Shown piece by piece: positions 28,009 through 37,386 of a stretch of 64,000 nucleotides of DNA (its first letter is position 1; every line of letters starts with the position of its first letter). The translations under genes and the position numbers were made by a program. Below the pieces are notes generated by a model. That model saw only the letters and a list, made by a program, of their open reading frames with translations. It had not been told where the DNA came from and searched no databases. This stretch comes from Geomonas sp. RF6 (lineage in GTDB: Bacteria > Desulfobacterota > Desulfuromonadia > Geobacterales > Geobacteraceae): the NCBI RefSeq assembly GCF_021044625.1, contig NZ_CP087999.1, forward strand, positions 4,299,001 to 4,363,000, in the 5' to 3' direction.

Positions 28009-28194
28009 ATGACCACACCGACCATCATCCGGTGTCCCCAGTGTCGCAAGTCGACGACGCTGACCAACAACCCCTGGCGCCCCTTTTGTTCCGAACGGTG
28101 CAAGATGATCGATCTCGGCACCTGGGCCTCCGAGGGGTATCGCGTCCCCGGGGAGAAAGCGCCGCAGAGCGAAGATGACGATTCGGACGAATAA
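28009..28194 (+). CDS. yacG: DNA gyrase inhibitor YacG
   Basis: 61 residues. The single zinc site uses CPQC near the N-terminus and CSERC in [21 protein letters not shown] (shown by key parts), the YacG signature, followed by an acidic tail (SEDDDSDE). GGAGAGGA precedes the ATG. In E. coli YacG binds GyrB and blocks DNA binding. Here it sits 77 bases before gltX and not beside coaE, its frequent neighbour elsewhere. Confidence 0.9.
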   Translation: MTTPTIIRCPQCRKSTTLTNNPWRPFCSERCKMIDLGTWASEGYRVPGEKAPQSEDDDSDE

Positions 28195-28271
28195 CCGCTA
28201 GGTTGACGCGCTTCAGCGCCTTTGCCACCTGTACTTGTTGATATTTTTACTGAACCGAAGGAGTCACTCTC

Positions 28272-29669
28272 ATGTCCGAAGTACGATTGCGTTTCGCACC
28301 GAGCCCCACCGGGTACCTCCACGTCGGGGGTGCGCGCACCGCCCTCTTTAACTGGCTCCTGGCCAGAAAGCAGCATGGCAAGTTCATCCTGAGGATCGAG
28401 GACACCGACGTGGCGCGCTCCACGCAGGAGTCGGTGGACGCCATTCTGGAAGGGATGACCTGGCTCGGGCTCGACTGGGACGAGGGGCCGTTCTACCAGT
28501 CCGACAACTTCCCCATCTACCGCGAGTATGTGGAGAAGCTTCTGGCCAGCGGCAAGGCGTACAAGTGCTACTGCTCCGCCGAGGAACTCGAGGCGAAGAG
28601 GGAGGCGGCGCTCAAGGCAGGAGGGAAGCCGAAGTACGACGGGACGTGCCGCGACCTGCCGGACCAGCCGGGGAAGCCGTACGTGGTGCGCTTCAGGACG
28701 CCGCACGACGGGACCTCCGCCTGGGTGGACCTCATCAAGGGAACCATCTCGTTTGAAAACAAGGAGCTCGACGACCTGATCATCCAGCGCAGCGACGGGA
28801 CCCCGACCTACAACTTCGTGGTGGTCATCGACGACGCGGTCATGGGGATCACCACCGTGATCCGCGGTGACGACCACGTGAACAACACGCCGCGCCAGAT
28901 CCTCCTTTACGAGGCGCTGGAATTCCCGGTGCCGCACTTTGCACACGTGCCGATGATTCTCGGCGCGGACAAGACGAGGCTCTCCAAGCGGCATGGGGCG
29001 ACGAGCGTCATGGCGTACCGCGACATGGGGTACCTGCCGGAGGCGATGGTGAACTACCTGGTGCGCCTCGGGTGGAGCTACGGCGACGAGGAGATCTTTA
29101 CGCTGTCCGATCTGGTGGAGAAATTCTCCATCGAGAACGTCGGCAGATCCGCCGGCGTCTTCAACCCGGATAAGCTCCTGTGGCTCAATGCGCACTACAT
29201 AAAGACCGGTGACCCGGAGCGCCTGGCGCAGCTGGTGACCCCGTTCCTGAAGCAGCGCCAGGTCGACCCCGCCACCGGGCCGAGCCTCGTGGAGGTCGTG
29301 AAGACGCTGCAGGAGAGGGCGCGCACCATGCTGGAGCTCGCCGACGGCGCGATCTTCTACTACAACAGCGACTTCGACTACGACGCGAAAGGGGCTGCGA
29401 AGCATTTCACTGCCGAGGCGCCCGAGCTTCTCGGTGCCCTGGTGGCAAAGCTGGAGGCGCTCCCTGCGTTGACGGTGGAAGCGATCGAGCAGCTCTTCAA
29501 GGAGATCTGCGAGGAGAAGGGGATCAAGCTCGGCCAGATCGGACCGGCAGTGCGCATAGCTCTTTCGGGGGTGACGGCGTCTCCGGGGATCTACGAGATG
29601 ATCCACGTCCTCGGGGTCGAGGAGACGAAGAAGAGGATCGAGCGCGCGGTGGCGACGATCAAGCCGTAA
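28272..29669 (+). CDS. gltX: Glutamate-tRNA ligase
   Basis: 465 residues. The HIGH region is [16 protein letters not shown] at residues 7-22 and the KMSKS-like motif is [11 protein letters not shown] near 240, the class Ib GluRS pattern. The C-terminal helical anticodon domain is complete. A GAAGGAG ribosome-binding site precedes the ATG. Whether it is discriminating (Glu only) or also misacylates tRNA-Gln cannot be told here. A strong terminator follows the stop codon. Confidence 0.96.
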   Translation: MSEVRLRFAPSPTGYLHVGGARTALFNWLLARKQHGKFILRIEDTDVARSTQESVDAILEGMTWLGLDWDEGPFYQSDNFPIYREYVEKLLASGKAYKCYCSAEELEAKREAALKAGGKPKYDGTCRDLPDQPGKPYVVRFRTPHDGTSAWVDLIKGTISFENKELDDLIIQRSDGTPTYNFVVVIDDAVMGITTVIRGDDHVNNTPRQILLYEALEFPVPHFAHVPMILGADKTRLSKRHGATSVMAYRDMGYLPEAMVNYLVRLGWSYGDEEIFTLSDLVEKFSIENVGRSAGVFNPDKLLWLNAHYIKTGDPERLAQLVTPFLKQRQVDPATGPSLVEVVKTLQERARTMLELADGAIFYYNSDFDYDAKGAAKHFTAEAPELLGALVAKLEALPALTVEAIEQLFKEICEEKGIKLGQIGPAVRIALSGVTASPGIYEMIHVLGVEETKKRIERAVATIKP

Positions 29670-29689
29670 AGAGCAGAAGCTGCAAACGC

Positions 29690-29723
29690 AAAAGAGGCGG
29701 GTCCGTAAGGATCCGCCTCTTTC
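29690..29723. terminator. Bidirectional rho-independent terminator after gltX
   Basis: AAAGAGGCGG pairs with CCGCCTCTTT, and the inner GTCC/GGAT part extends the stem. The plus strand continues with TTCCGTTT and the minus strand with TTTTGCGTTT. It sits between convergent gltX and the amidase gene and could serve both. Confidence 0.85.
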
Positions 29724-29731
29724 CGTTTCTC

Positions 29732-29904
29732 CAACCAGTCCAACCAGTCCGACCAGTCCGACCAGTCCGACCAGTCCGACCAGTCCGACCAGTCCGACCA
29801 GTCCGACCAGTCCGACCAGTCCGACCAGTCCGACCAGTCCGACCAGTCCGACCAGTCCGACCAGTCCGACCAGTCCGACCAGTCCGACCAGTCCGACCAG
29901 TCCG
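29732..29904. repeat. 9-bp tandem repeat array, about 19 copies
   Basis: The unit GACCAGTCC is repeated about 19 times, almost without variation (only the first two units have an A for the G). It lies between the gltX terminator and the stop codon of the amidase gene, 9 bases beyond that stop. No frame contains a stop, yet there is no start or ribosome-binding site, so it is non-coding. On the minus strand it reads GGACTGGTC repeatedly, giving a GG pair every four to five bases. Confidence 0.95.
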
Positions 29905-29912
29905 GCGGCGCC

Positions 29913-31136
29913 CTACGCCTTGTTCAACGACGAGATATACCCCTTCAGTCCGAGCATGATCCCTTCTGCCGTCACGTCCTGGTACTCCGGCTCCTTCAGC
30001 TTCTGCTCGTCCCTCTCGTTGGAGACGAACGCCGTCTCCACCAGGATACTCGGCATCGTCGCCCCCACCAGTACGTAGAAAGGCCCCTGCTTCACCCCGA
30101 GGTTCTTCACCCCCGGGTACGCCGTCAGCGCCTTCTTGTGCAGCGACTTCTGCACCTCGTCCGCCAGGTGCGCAGAATCGTTTAGCTTGTAGTTCGCCAT
30201 CAGGTCGAAAAGTACCGCCTGCAGCATGCTCACCTTCTCGAGACTCGTCCCGTTTTCCTTCGCGGCCAGCTGCGCTGCCTTCTCTGTCTTCGCGAGATTC
30301 AGATAGTACGTCTCTATGCCGTTGGCATTCCTGTTCAAGGAGGCGTTGGCGTGGACCGAGACGAAGAGATCCGCCCCGACGCGGTTTGCGATGGCGGTTC
30401 TCTCCTGCAGCTCGATGAAGACATCGGTGGAGCGGGTCATGACCGTGTCGATCCCCAGCTCCTCCCGGATCTTCTCGGCGAGCTTCAGGCCGACCTGCAG
30501 CACGATGTCCTTTTCCCTCGTCCCCGTCGGGCTCACGGCGCCCGGATCGTGCCCGCCGTGCCCCGGGTCTACCACGATCCTCCTGATCCTCCCTGCCTTG
30601 AAGCGCTCCTTCGGCTTTTTCGCCTTCTCCGCCACCGGCTCGGGCTTCGCCGTCTCGATGACTTCTTTCGTCGCCGATATCTCCTGCCGGCGCTCCCCCT
30701 TTATGTCCACGATGATGCGGAAGGGATCGGAGAAGGTGAAGACCTTGCTCTCCTTGATGCTGTCGAGATCGAGGACGACCCTCACGGTGGAGGCGTTGTA
30801 CTGCGCGATCCGCACGCTCTTCAGCAACCCGTCCCCGACGCTCAAGTCCTTCACGCCGGGAGCGATCCGCGCTCCGAAAATGTCCAGATAAAGGCGCCCC
30901 GGGAGCTTGTGGTACTCGAAGCGTGCCTCCTCGCTCACCGCGATGGAGAGCCGGGTGTAGTCGGGGGTGGACCAGTGCTTGAGCTCCGTAACGGAGGTGC
31001 CCCCCTGCGCGAGGGCGAGAGCCGGGAAGAAGGGGGCGAGGAGAAGGGGCGCCTCGCGGGTCAGGAACTGGCGCAGCAGGAGCTGCTGGTACGGCGCGGA
31101 GAGCGCCGCGTATTTCAGAAAGTCTCGACGGTTCAT
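29913..31136 (-). CDS. N-acetylmuramoyl-L-alanine amidase with AMIN domain
   Basis: 407 residues. The N-terminus MNRRDFLKYAAL resembles a twin-arginine signal, with a hydrophobic stretch ending near LALAQG. An AMIN domain (about 50-145) targets the enzyme to septal peptidoglycan. The Amidase_3 catalytic domain (about 190-400) has VVDPGHGGHDPGA (first zinc His), a Glu in TREKDI, SVHANAS (second His) and a late Glu in ILVETAFVSNERD. It cleaves the amide between MurNAc and the stem peptide during cell separation. It is 16 bases downstream of mutS on the same strand. Confidence 0.92.
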   Translation of the reverse strand: MNRRDFLKYAALSAPYQQLLLRQFLTREAPLLLAPFFPALALAQGGTSVTELKHWSTPDYTRLSIAVSEEARFEYHKLPGRLYLDIFGARIAPGVKDLSVGDGLLKSVRIAQYNASTVRVVLDLDSIKESKVFTFSDPFRIIVDIKGERRQEISATKEVIETAKPEPVAEKAKKPKERFKAGRIRRIVVDPGHGGHDPGAVSPTGTREKDIVLQVGLKLAEKIREELGIDTVMTRSTDVFIELQERTAIANRVGADLFVSVHANASLNRNANGIETYYLNLAKTEKAAQLAAKENGTSLEKVSMLQAVLFDLMANYKLNDSAHLADEVQKSLHKKALTAYPGVKNLGVKQGPFYVLVGATMPSILVETAFVSNERDEQKLKEPEYQDVTAEGIMLGLKGYISSLNKA

Positions 31137-31152
31137 CGATTTATCCCGTGAG

Positions 31153-33771
31153 TCATGGCTGCATCATCCTTTTCAGTTCATCGACGAGGTTCAGCGCCTC
31201 CAGAGGTGTGAGGGTCGTCACCTCCACCCCCTTGAGCCGTTCTCTCAGCAGATCCTCGCCGCTCCCGAAGAGGGAGAGCTGGGGGGAGGGGGGGCTCGAC
31301 TTCTTCCGCCCTGCAGCGATGCGCGGCACCCCTTCTTCGGCGAATTCCCCCTTCTCCAGGTTCTGCAGGATCTCCTTCGCCCGTTCGATCACCTCTGACG
31401 GAAGACCGGCGAGACGGGCGACCTGGATGCCGTAGGAGTGGGAGGCGCCCCCCGGCACGATCTTGCGCAGGAAGATGATGCGGTCGTTCCACTCCCGGAC
31501 CGCGATGTTGAAGTTCTTGATGCCGCTTCGGGTCACTGCGAGCTCGGTGAGCTCGTGGTAGTGGGTCGCAAAGAGCGTCTTCGCCGCATGCTTCTTGTTG
31601 TCGTGCAGGAACTCGGCGACCGCCCAGGCGATGGAAACGCCGTCGAAGGTGGAAGTGCCGCGCCCGATCTCGTCCAGGATCACCAGGCTGCGGCTCGTGG
31701 CGCCGCGCAGGATGTTCGCGCTCTCCATCATCTCCACCATGAAGGTGGAGTGGCCGCGCGCCAGATTGTCGGAAGCGCCTACGCGGGTGAAGATGCGGTC
31801 GATGAGGGGCATGCGCGCCTCGGCGGCGGGCACGAAGCTCCCCATCTGCGCCATCAGGGCGATGAGGGCGACCTGGCGCATGAAGGTCGACTTGCCGGCC
31901 ATGTTCGGGCCGGTGATGATGAGGAGCTGGTTCTCGCCGTTGTCGAGCACCGTGTCGTTCGGGACGAAGCGCTCCTGCTGGTGCATCTCCTCGATGACCG
32001 CGTGGCGGCCGTCAGTGATGACCAGTTCGTGCCCCTCGTGCATGAGCGGGCGGCAGTAGCCGCGGTCGTGGGCGAGCTCGGCGAGGCTGGCGAGCACATC
32101 GAGGGTGGCCAGCCGGTCCGCGGTGCGGGCGATCCGCTCCCCCTGCGCCGCTGCCGCCTCACGCACCTCCTGGAAGAGGGAGAATTCCAGCTCCCTGATC
32201 CGTTCCTCGGCGCCGAGCACCTTCTCTTCGTATTCCTTGAGCTCGGTGGTGACGAAGCGCTCCGCGTTGGCGAGCGTCTGCCTCCGGATGTAATCCTCGG
32301 GAATGGAAGCGAGGTTTGTCTTCGTCACCTCGATGTAGTACCCGAAGACCTTGTTGTAGCGGATCTTCAGGGATCCGATCCCGGTGCGCGCCTTCTCCTG
32401 CGCCTCCAGGCGCGCGATGAACCCTTTCCCTTCGCGGCTGATGGCACGCAGTTCGTCGAGCTCCGCGTTGAAGCCGTCGGCGATGATGCCGCCGTCCCTG
32501 AGGACGAAGGGGGGATTCTCCACGATCGCCGCGCCGATGAGTGCAGAGATCTCCTCCAGCGGATCGGTCCCCGAGTTCACCTCCTGAAGGAGAGGGGAGG
32601 AGAGTTCGGCGAGCTTCTCCTTGATGGGGGGGACGCGCAGGAGGGAATCCTTCAGCGCGGCGAGGTCCTTTGCGGAGGCGGACGCCAGGCTGATGCGGCC
32701 GTTCAGTCTTTCCAGGTCATAGACGCCGTCCAGGAGCTCGCGCAGCTCCCTGCGCGCACCCGGCGCCTCCATAAGTTCCTGCACCGCATCCTGGCGCTTC
32801 ACGACGCGCCCGAGATCCATGAGGGGATAGTTGATCCACTGCTTGAGCTTTCTGCCTCCCATCGCGGTGATGGTGCGGTCCATGAGGCCAAGGAGCGAGC
32901 CCCGCCGCTTCCCCTCGGAGATGGTGGCGGTGAGCTCCAGGTTTCGTCTCGTCGACTCGTCGAGGAGAAGATGCTCGTTTTGCTGGTAGCGGCTGATTCC
33001 GGTGACGTGCGGCGCGTTCCCTTTCTGCGTCTCCAGGAGGTAGTGCAGGATCGCTCCGGCGGCGGGAAGGGCGCATGTGAGCCCCTCGCACCCGAGCGTC
33101 GCCGCGGTCGCGCCGTTGAACTGGTTCCCGATAAGCCGCTGGCAGTAGTCGAGGTCGTACACCCACTCGTCGAAGTAGGTGATGGCCCGCTCCACGGTCA
33201 GGGTCGCGACCTCCCGCGCCATCTTCGGCTCGCGAAACGCAGCGGGAAGGATCACTTCGCGCGGGGCAATGCATGCCGCCTCTGCGAGCGCCCCTTGCAG
33301 GTCCTCTAGCTCGGTGACCCGGAAGTCGCCTGTGGAAAGGTCGAGAAAGGCCAGGCCGTAGCGCGCGTCGTCGCAAAAGAGGGCGAGGAGGAAATTGTTC
33401 TCCTTCGGCGAGAGCGATGCGTCGTCAACCACGAGACCAGGGGTGATGACCTTTACCACCTCGCGCTTCACGATCCCCTTGGCAGCCTTCGGGTCTTCCG
33501 TCTGCTCGCAGATCGCCACCTTTTCGCCAGCCTCAATCAGCTTCGCGATGTAAGGGGTGCAGGAGTGGTAGGGAATGCCGCAGAGGGGGACTTCGGCTCC
33601 GTCGGAGTTCTTGTTGCGGGAGGTGAGGGTGATGCCGAGGATGCGGGACGCTTTCAGCGCGTCATCGAGGAACATTTCATAGAAGTCGCCGAGCCTGAAG
33701 AAAAGGATGGTATCGGGGTAGTTGGCCTTGATCTCAAGGTACTGGCGCATCATGGGAGTCAATTCAGACAT
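31153..33771 (-). CDS. mutS: DNA mismatch repair protein MutS
   Basis: 872 residues, full length for MutS. The mismatch-reading Phe-x-Glu is in LGDFYEMF near residue 31. The ATPase has Walker [40 protein letters not shown] and Walker [16 protein letters not shown]. The C-terminus ends in the short helical tetramerisation tail. The start is ATG 33771, after AAGG; the longer in-frame version adds 12 residues without conservation. No mutL is nearby. Confidence 0.96.
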   Translation of the reverse strand: MSELTPMMRQYLEIKANYPDTILFFRLGDFYEMFLDDALKASRILGITLTSRNKNSDGAEVPLCGIPYHSCTPYIAKLIEAGEKVAICEQTEDPKAAKGIVKREVVKVITPGLVVDDASLSPKENNFLLALFCDDARYGLAFLDLSTGDFRVTELEDLQGALAEAACIAPREVILPAAFREPKMAREVATLTVERAITYFDEWVYDLDYCQRLIGNQFNGATAATLGCEGLTCALPAAGAILHYLLETQKGNAPHVTGISRYQQNEHLLLDESTRRNLELTATISEGKRRGSLLGLMDRTITAMGGRKLKQWINYPLMDLGRVVKRQDAVQELMEAPGARRELRELLDGVYDLERLNGRISLASASAKDLAALKDSLLRVPPIKEKLAELSSPLLQEVNSGTDPLEEISALIGAAIVENPPFVLRDGGIIADGFNAELDELRAISREGKGFIARLEAQEKARTGIGSLKIRYNKVFGYYIEVTKTNLASIPEDYIRRQTLANAERFVTTELKEYEEKVLGAEERIRELEFSLFQEVREAAAAQGERIARTADRLATLDVLASLAELAHDRGYCRPLMHEGHELVITDGRHAVIEEMHQQERFVPNDTVLDNGENQLLIITGPNMAGKSTFMRQVALIALMAQMGSFVPAAEARMPLIDRIFTRVGASDNLARGHSTFMVEMMESANILRGATSRSLVILDEIGRGTSTFDGVSIAWAVAEFLHDNKKHAAKTLFATHYHELTELAVTRSGIKNFNIAVREWNDRIIFLRKIVPGGASHSYGIQVARLAGLPSEVIERAKEILQNLEKGEFAEEGVPRIAAGRKKSSPPSPQLSLFGSGEDLLRERLKGVEVTTLTPLEALNLVDELKRMMQP

Positions 33772-34078
33772 TACATAACCTTTTGAAGGGGGAAAAAGCG
33801 GCCACATAGTAGCAAAATCACGGCAGAGTGTAAAGCTCGGGGGCTCCTGAAGATCCTCTTTTTCTTGAGGTTTCCCCTGTTGTCCACGGTCCCCCTTTAC
33901 CCTGATGGCGCGCCTGCATCATCTGTCGGTTCATGCAGAGGGGGCACCCCCTGACGCGCACTGGTATCACCCCCTGCATGGTTAAAAAATTACTGCATGC
34001 TAATGTTTTAGTTAGCCCCGGCGCTGTCCGGGCAGACAAAACCAGTGCCATGCAATCTGGCTGGAGAGGAGTGAAATT

Positions 34079-35362
34079 ATGGGTTCTGAAAGGAAGATAT
34101 CGGTGGTGGGGCTCGGATACGTCGGCCTTCCCGTAGCCATTGCCTTCGGAAAGGTGCGGCGCACGGTCGGGTTCGACATCAATCCGAGAAGGATCGCGGA
34201 ACTGCGAGATGGAATAGACCGGACCGGTGAGGTGACGAGCGAGGATCTTGGCTCCGCGGACATCCTCTTCACCGACAGTGTGGAAGATCTGAAGAGGGCG
34301 GATTTTCACATCGTCGCAGTTCCGACGCCTGTGGACAAGGCGAAGCAGCCGGACCTGAGGCTGTTGATGAAGGCGACGGAGACGGTCGGGAAGGCGCTGA
34401 AGCGTGGCGACATCGTGGTGTACGAATCGACGGTCTATCCGGGGGTGACGGAGGAGGTCTGCCTCCCGATACTGGAGAAGGTCTCGGGGCTTGCCAGCGG
34501 GAGGGATTTCACCATCGGGTACAGCCCGGAGCGGATCAACCCCGGCGACAAGGAGCATACCTTCACCAGGATTACGAAGGTGGTGTCGGGGCAGGACGAG
34601 GAGACGCTGGAGATCGTCGCATCGGTATACTCCTCGGTTGTCTGCGCCGTGCACCGCGCTCCCTCCATCAAGGTGGCGGAGGCTGCGAAGGTCATCGAGA
34701 ACACGCAGCGCGACCTGAATATCGCGTTGATGAACGAGCTCGCCCTCATCTTTGACAGGCTGGGGATCGATACGACCGCGGTGCTCGCCGCCGCAGGGAG
34801 CAAGTGGAACTTCCTGAAGTTCAAGCCCGGACTGGTAGGGGGGCACTGCATCGGCGTCGATCCGTACTATCTCACGCACAAGGCGGAGAAAACGGGGTAC
34901 ATCCCGCAGGTAATTCTGGCCGGCAGGAGGATCAACGACGGGATGGGGCGCTTCATAGCACACCGCGCCGTAAAGGAGATGATACGTGCCGGGCACAGCG
35001 TTCGGGGAAATTGCATCACCGTGCTGGGGCTGACCTTCAAGGAGGACTGCCCGGATCTGAGGAACTCGAAGGTGTTCGACATCATCCACGAGTTGCAGGA
35101 TTATGGGGCCGAGGTGCAGGTTAGCGATCCGCTGGCGGACCGTGAAGAGGCTGCGAGGGAGTATGGGGTGAAGCTGCTCAGCCCAGAAGAGCTGAAGCCT
35201 GCCGTCGCAGTTGTGGCAGCTGTTGCTCACGCGCAGTACCGCAAGTGGACCCTTGACCAGGTGGTGAAGCTAATGGGGAAAAACCCCGTGCTGATTGACG
35301 TCAAGGGGATGTACGACAGCAAGGCGATGCTCGATGCGGGAGTAAGGGTGTGGAACCTGTAG
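34079..35362 (+). CDS. Nucleotide-sugar dehydrogenase (WbpA/TviB type)
   Basis: 427 residues of the UDP-glucose/GDP-mannose dehydrogenase superfamily. It begins ISVVGLGYVGLPVAIAFG with FDINPRRIAELRDGID, typical of UDP-N-acetylglucosamine or UDP-N-acetylgalactosamine dehydrogenases. YSPERINPGDKEH and the catalytic cysteine region GGHCIGVDPYYL (Cys near 257) follow. It would make an N-acetylhexosaminuronic acid for a surface polysaccharide. GGAGAGGAG precedes the ATG. It stands alone between mutS and a repeat block, unlike the usual location inside an O-antigen cluster. The substrate remains uncertain. Confidence 0.9.
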   Translation: MGSERKISVVGLGYVGLPVAIAFGKVRRTVGFDINPRRIAELRDGIDRTGEVTSEDLGSADILFTDSVEDLKRADFHIVAVPTPVDKAKQPDLRLLMKATETVGKALKRGDIVVYESTVYPGVTEEVCLPILEKVSGLASGRDFTIGYSPERINPGDKEHTFTRITKVVSGQDEETLEIVASVYSSVVCAVHRAPSIKVAEAAKVIENTQRDLNIALMNELALIFDRLGIDTTAVLAAAGSKWNFLKFKPGLVGGHCIGVDPYYLTHKAEKTGYIPQVILAGRRINDGMGRFIAHRAVKEMIRAGHSVRGNCITVLGLTFKEDCPDLRNSKVFDIIHELQDYGAEVQVSDPLADREEAAREYGVKLLSPEELKPAVAVVAAVAHAQYRKWTLDQVVKLMGKNPVLIDVKGMYDSKAMLDAGVRVWNL

Positions 35363-35501
35363 GCTAGCGATGACCGCTGGCGCGCATCCGCGCGCCGGTT
35401 TCTTGCAGGCTCTCTCGTTGGAAGCCCCACCGTTTCCCCAGAGGTAGTTACCCGAGTATATCCTGCCGAAGATTCTTACCCCATTCCGCGGGGGCGTGAG
35501 C

Positions 35502-35903
35502 CGCGGTGGCGGCTTCGCCGCCAACGCAGGCAAGATGCCTGCGCTCCAGCGTGGGGTGCCCCGTGGTGCGGGGAGGCCGATCTCGTACCAGCTTCACTGC
35601 GATGCCGGGAACGCCTGCGGCTTATCCCGGCCTACATGTGACGGTGATCGCCGCGCTGGAGCATAGGCTTCCCAGCCTGTGCCGCGGCGCCAGCCGCGTA
35701 ACCTGTGGCGGCTCCGCCGCCAACGCAGGCAAGATGCCTGTGCTCCAGCGTGGGGCGCCCCATGGTGCGGGAAGGGGGATCTCGTACCAGCTTTACAGCA
35801 ATGCCGGGAACGCCTGCGGCTTATCCCGGCCTACATGTGACGGTGATCGTCGCGCTGGAGCATAGGCTTTCCAGCCTGTGCCGCGGCGCCAGCCGCGTAA
35901 CCA
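35502..35903. repeat. ~200-bp composite repeat in tandem duplicate
   Basis: Two copies with an offset of about 199 bases (35502-35700 and 35701-35903) and high identity. Each contains the CAGGCAAGATGCCTG and CGCTGGAG half-elements of the family seen at 20.2 kb and 39.8 kb, a CGTACCAGCTT segment, and a copy of the GGGAACGCCTGCGGCTTATC family. Together they occupy most of the 668-base gap before the diadenylate cyclase gene; no gene is seen in that gap. Confidence 0.85.
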
Positions 35904-36030
35904 TGGGGAGCAGGGAGCCGCTCCCTCCTCCCGCTGCACTCTTTGCTCCCTCTGTTGCCAATGTCTCCGCCAGAGGAATATACTGATTCCTAAGGCGAAA
36001 ACGGGAGCGGTCAATGGCAGGGAGGTGAGG

Positions 36031-37386
36031 ATGTACACTTCGGTATGCAAAGGAACGGAAGGGCATGCCTACCCGCACGATCTCGTCGAGTTCATCTATC
36101 AGCAATGGCGCAGTCCCAGTTTCATCGAGAGACTCTGCTGCGCAGGGGGTGATACTTCTCTGCAGCTCCCCGATCCCGTGGTCCTGGAACAGGTCATTTC
36201 CATCTGCTACCAGGCGAGCCTTCTGCGGGAGGAAGAGCGCCCTATCATGTTTCGCCTCATCCTGCGCGACGCGGAGCTCTTCCCGGTGGAGGAGGGGCCC
36301 CCAACGGGGCTGCATCGCCTCATCTTCTCGAAGCTCCGCCCTTTCAACGAGTATGAGCTCCATCGCCTCGCCCCCGCTGCCGATTTCCACCGGACCCTCA
36401 TCGGTGTGACCACCGTCTCCGGCGACGGCGCCCACATCTGGGGTCTCGTGCATTCTGGCGCGCGCTGGATGCAGTCGGTGTACGGCGGCCGCAAGACGTT
36501 CGCACCCCTTCCCCTCGCCCTCGTGGTTTATGTAACCGGCCCTGGCCACATCACTGTCTGCGTCGGCTCGGAGATCGTCGCTTCTCTCATCGGTGGACAG
36601 ATCAATTGCCCCACTCTCGATGTCTTCAACTCACGCTGGATCGCCGACAGCCTCGCCACGGTGCGAGCGGAGATGTGGGAGATGCATCTCGCCGCCCGCG
36701 CACGCTCCGAGACGCGGTGGGCCACGCTCGATCCGGAATTCGGGAAGAACGTGGGGCAACAGGTCATGCGACGCATCGTCAGCGTGGTGCGCAACTCTCA
36801 TCACGGCGGCATGCTGGTCTATCTCCCGCCGGAAATGACCCAGGAGATTCTTGGCGACAACCGCTACATGACCATCAAGTACCAGTTCCTGGAACTCGAG
36901 TCGCGCGAGCGCTTCCGCAGACTGACGCTGCAGATCATGAACACCATGGCAGAGGTGCATGGCCCGTACGAGGCTGGAAAGATGGTGGGGTGGCAGGAGT
37001 ATGTGACCAGCAACGACGAGGCTATAGCCCTGCTCGATGAGGCGATATTCGATGTGGCCCACTTCATGGGGGTGCTTGCTGCGGTGGACGGGGCGGTGGT
37101 TATAACGAAGCGACAGGAGCTTCTCGGTTTCGGCGGGGTCATTTCGGGGGACATCGACAAGGTGGCGACGGTAAATCACGCTCTTGATATAGAGGGGTCC
37201 GTTGTGGAGCCTGTCTCCAGTGAAGGGGTGGGCACCCGCCACCGTGCCGCGTACCGTCTCTGCCAGGAGTTGCACGAGGCGATCGTGCTGGTGATCTCCC
37301 ACGACGGGAACGTTCAGATCGTGAAGTGGCACAACGGTTCTGTCACCTACTGGGATCAGGTGCCCGCCGGCATTCCCGGCTTCTAG
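36031..37386 (+). CDS. Diadenylate cyclase (DAC domain) with an N-terminal sensor region
   Basis: 451 residues. The C-terminal third has the two motifs of the diadenylate cyclase active site: DGA in AAVDGAVVITKRQELLGFGG and RHR in GTRHRAAYRLCQELHEAIVLV, so it should condense two ATP into c-di-AMP. The first ~300 residues lack membrane segments and resemble the DACNV-type sensor domain described in front of such cyclases; that family link is my recognition from memory. The start is ATG 36031 after GGAGGTGAGG; a longer frame extends into the repeats and is rejected. It differs from DisA and CdaA in layout. It is convergent with dinB and the two stop codons overlap. Confidence 0.8.
   Translation: MYTSVCKGTEGHAYPHDLVEFIYQQWRSPSFIERLCCAGGDTSLQLPDPVVLEQVISICYQASLLREEERPIMFRLILRDAELFPVEEGPPTGLHRLIFSKLRPFNEYELHRLAPAADFHRTLIGVTTVSGDGAHIWGLVHSGARWMQSVYGGRKTFAPLPLALVVYVTGPGHITVCVGSEIVASLIGGQINCPTLDVFNSRWIADSLATVRAEMWEMHLAARARSETRWATLDPEFGKNVGQQVMRRIVSVVRNSHHGGMLVYLPPEMTQEILGDNRYMTIKYQFLELESRERFRRLTLQIMNTMAEVHGPYEAGKMVGWQEYVTSNDEAIALLDEAIFDVAHFMGVLAAVDGAVVITKRQELLGFGGVISGDIDKVATVNHALDIEGSVVEPVSSEGVGTRHRAAYRLCQELHEAIVLVISHDGNVQIVKWHNGSVTYWDQVPAGIPGF

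Noticed and set aside
29732-29904. CRISPR-like array
   Set aside because: The units are contiguous 9-mers with no spacers and there are no cas genes.
31438-33309. Long plus-strand open frame opposite mutS
   Set aside because: mutS motifs on the minus strand are complete. The antisense translation has no recognisable domain.
35502-35903. CRISPR or phage attachment duplication
   Set aside because: Only two long copies, composed of known interspersed families, and no integrase or cas gene nearby.
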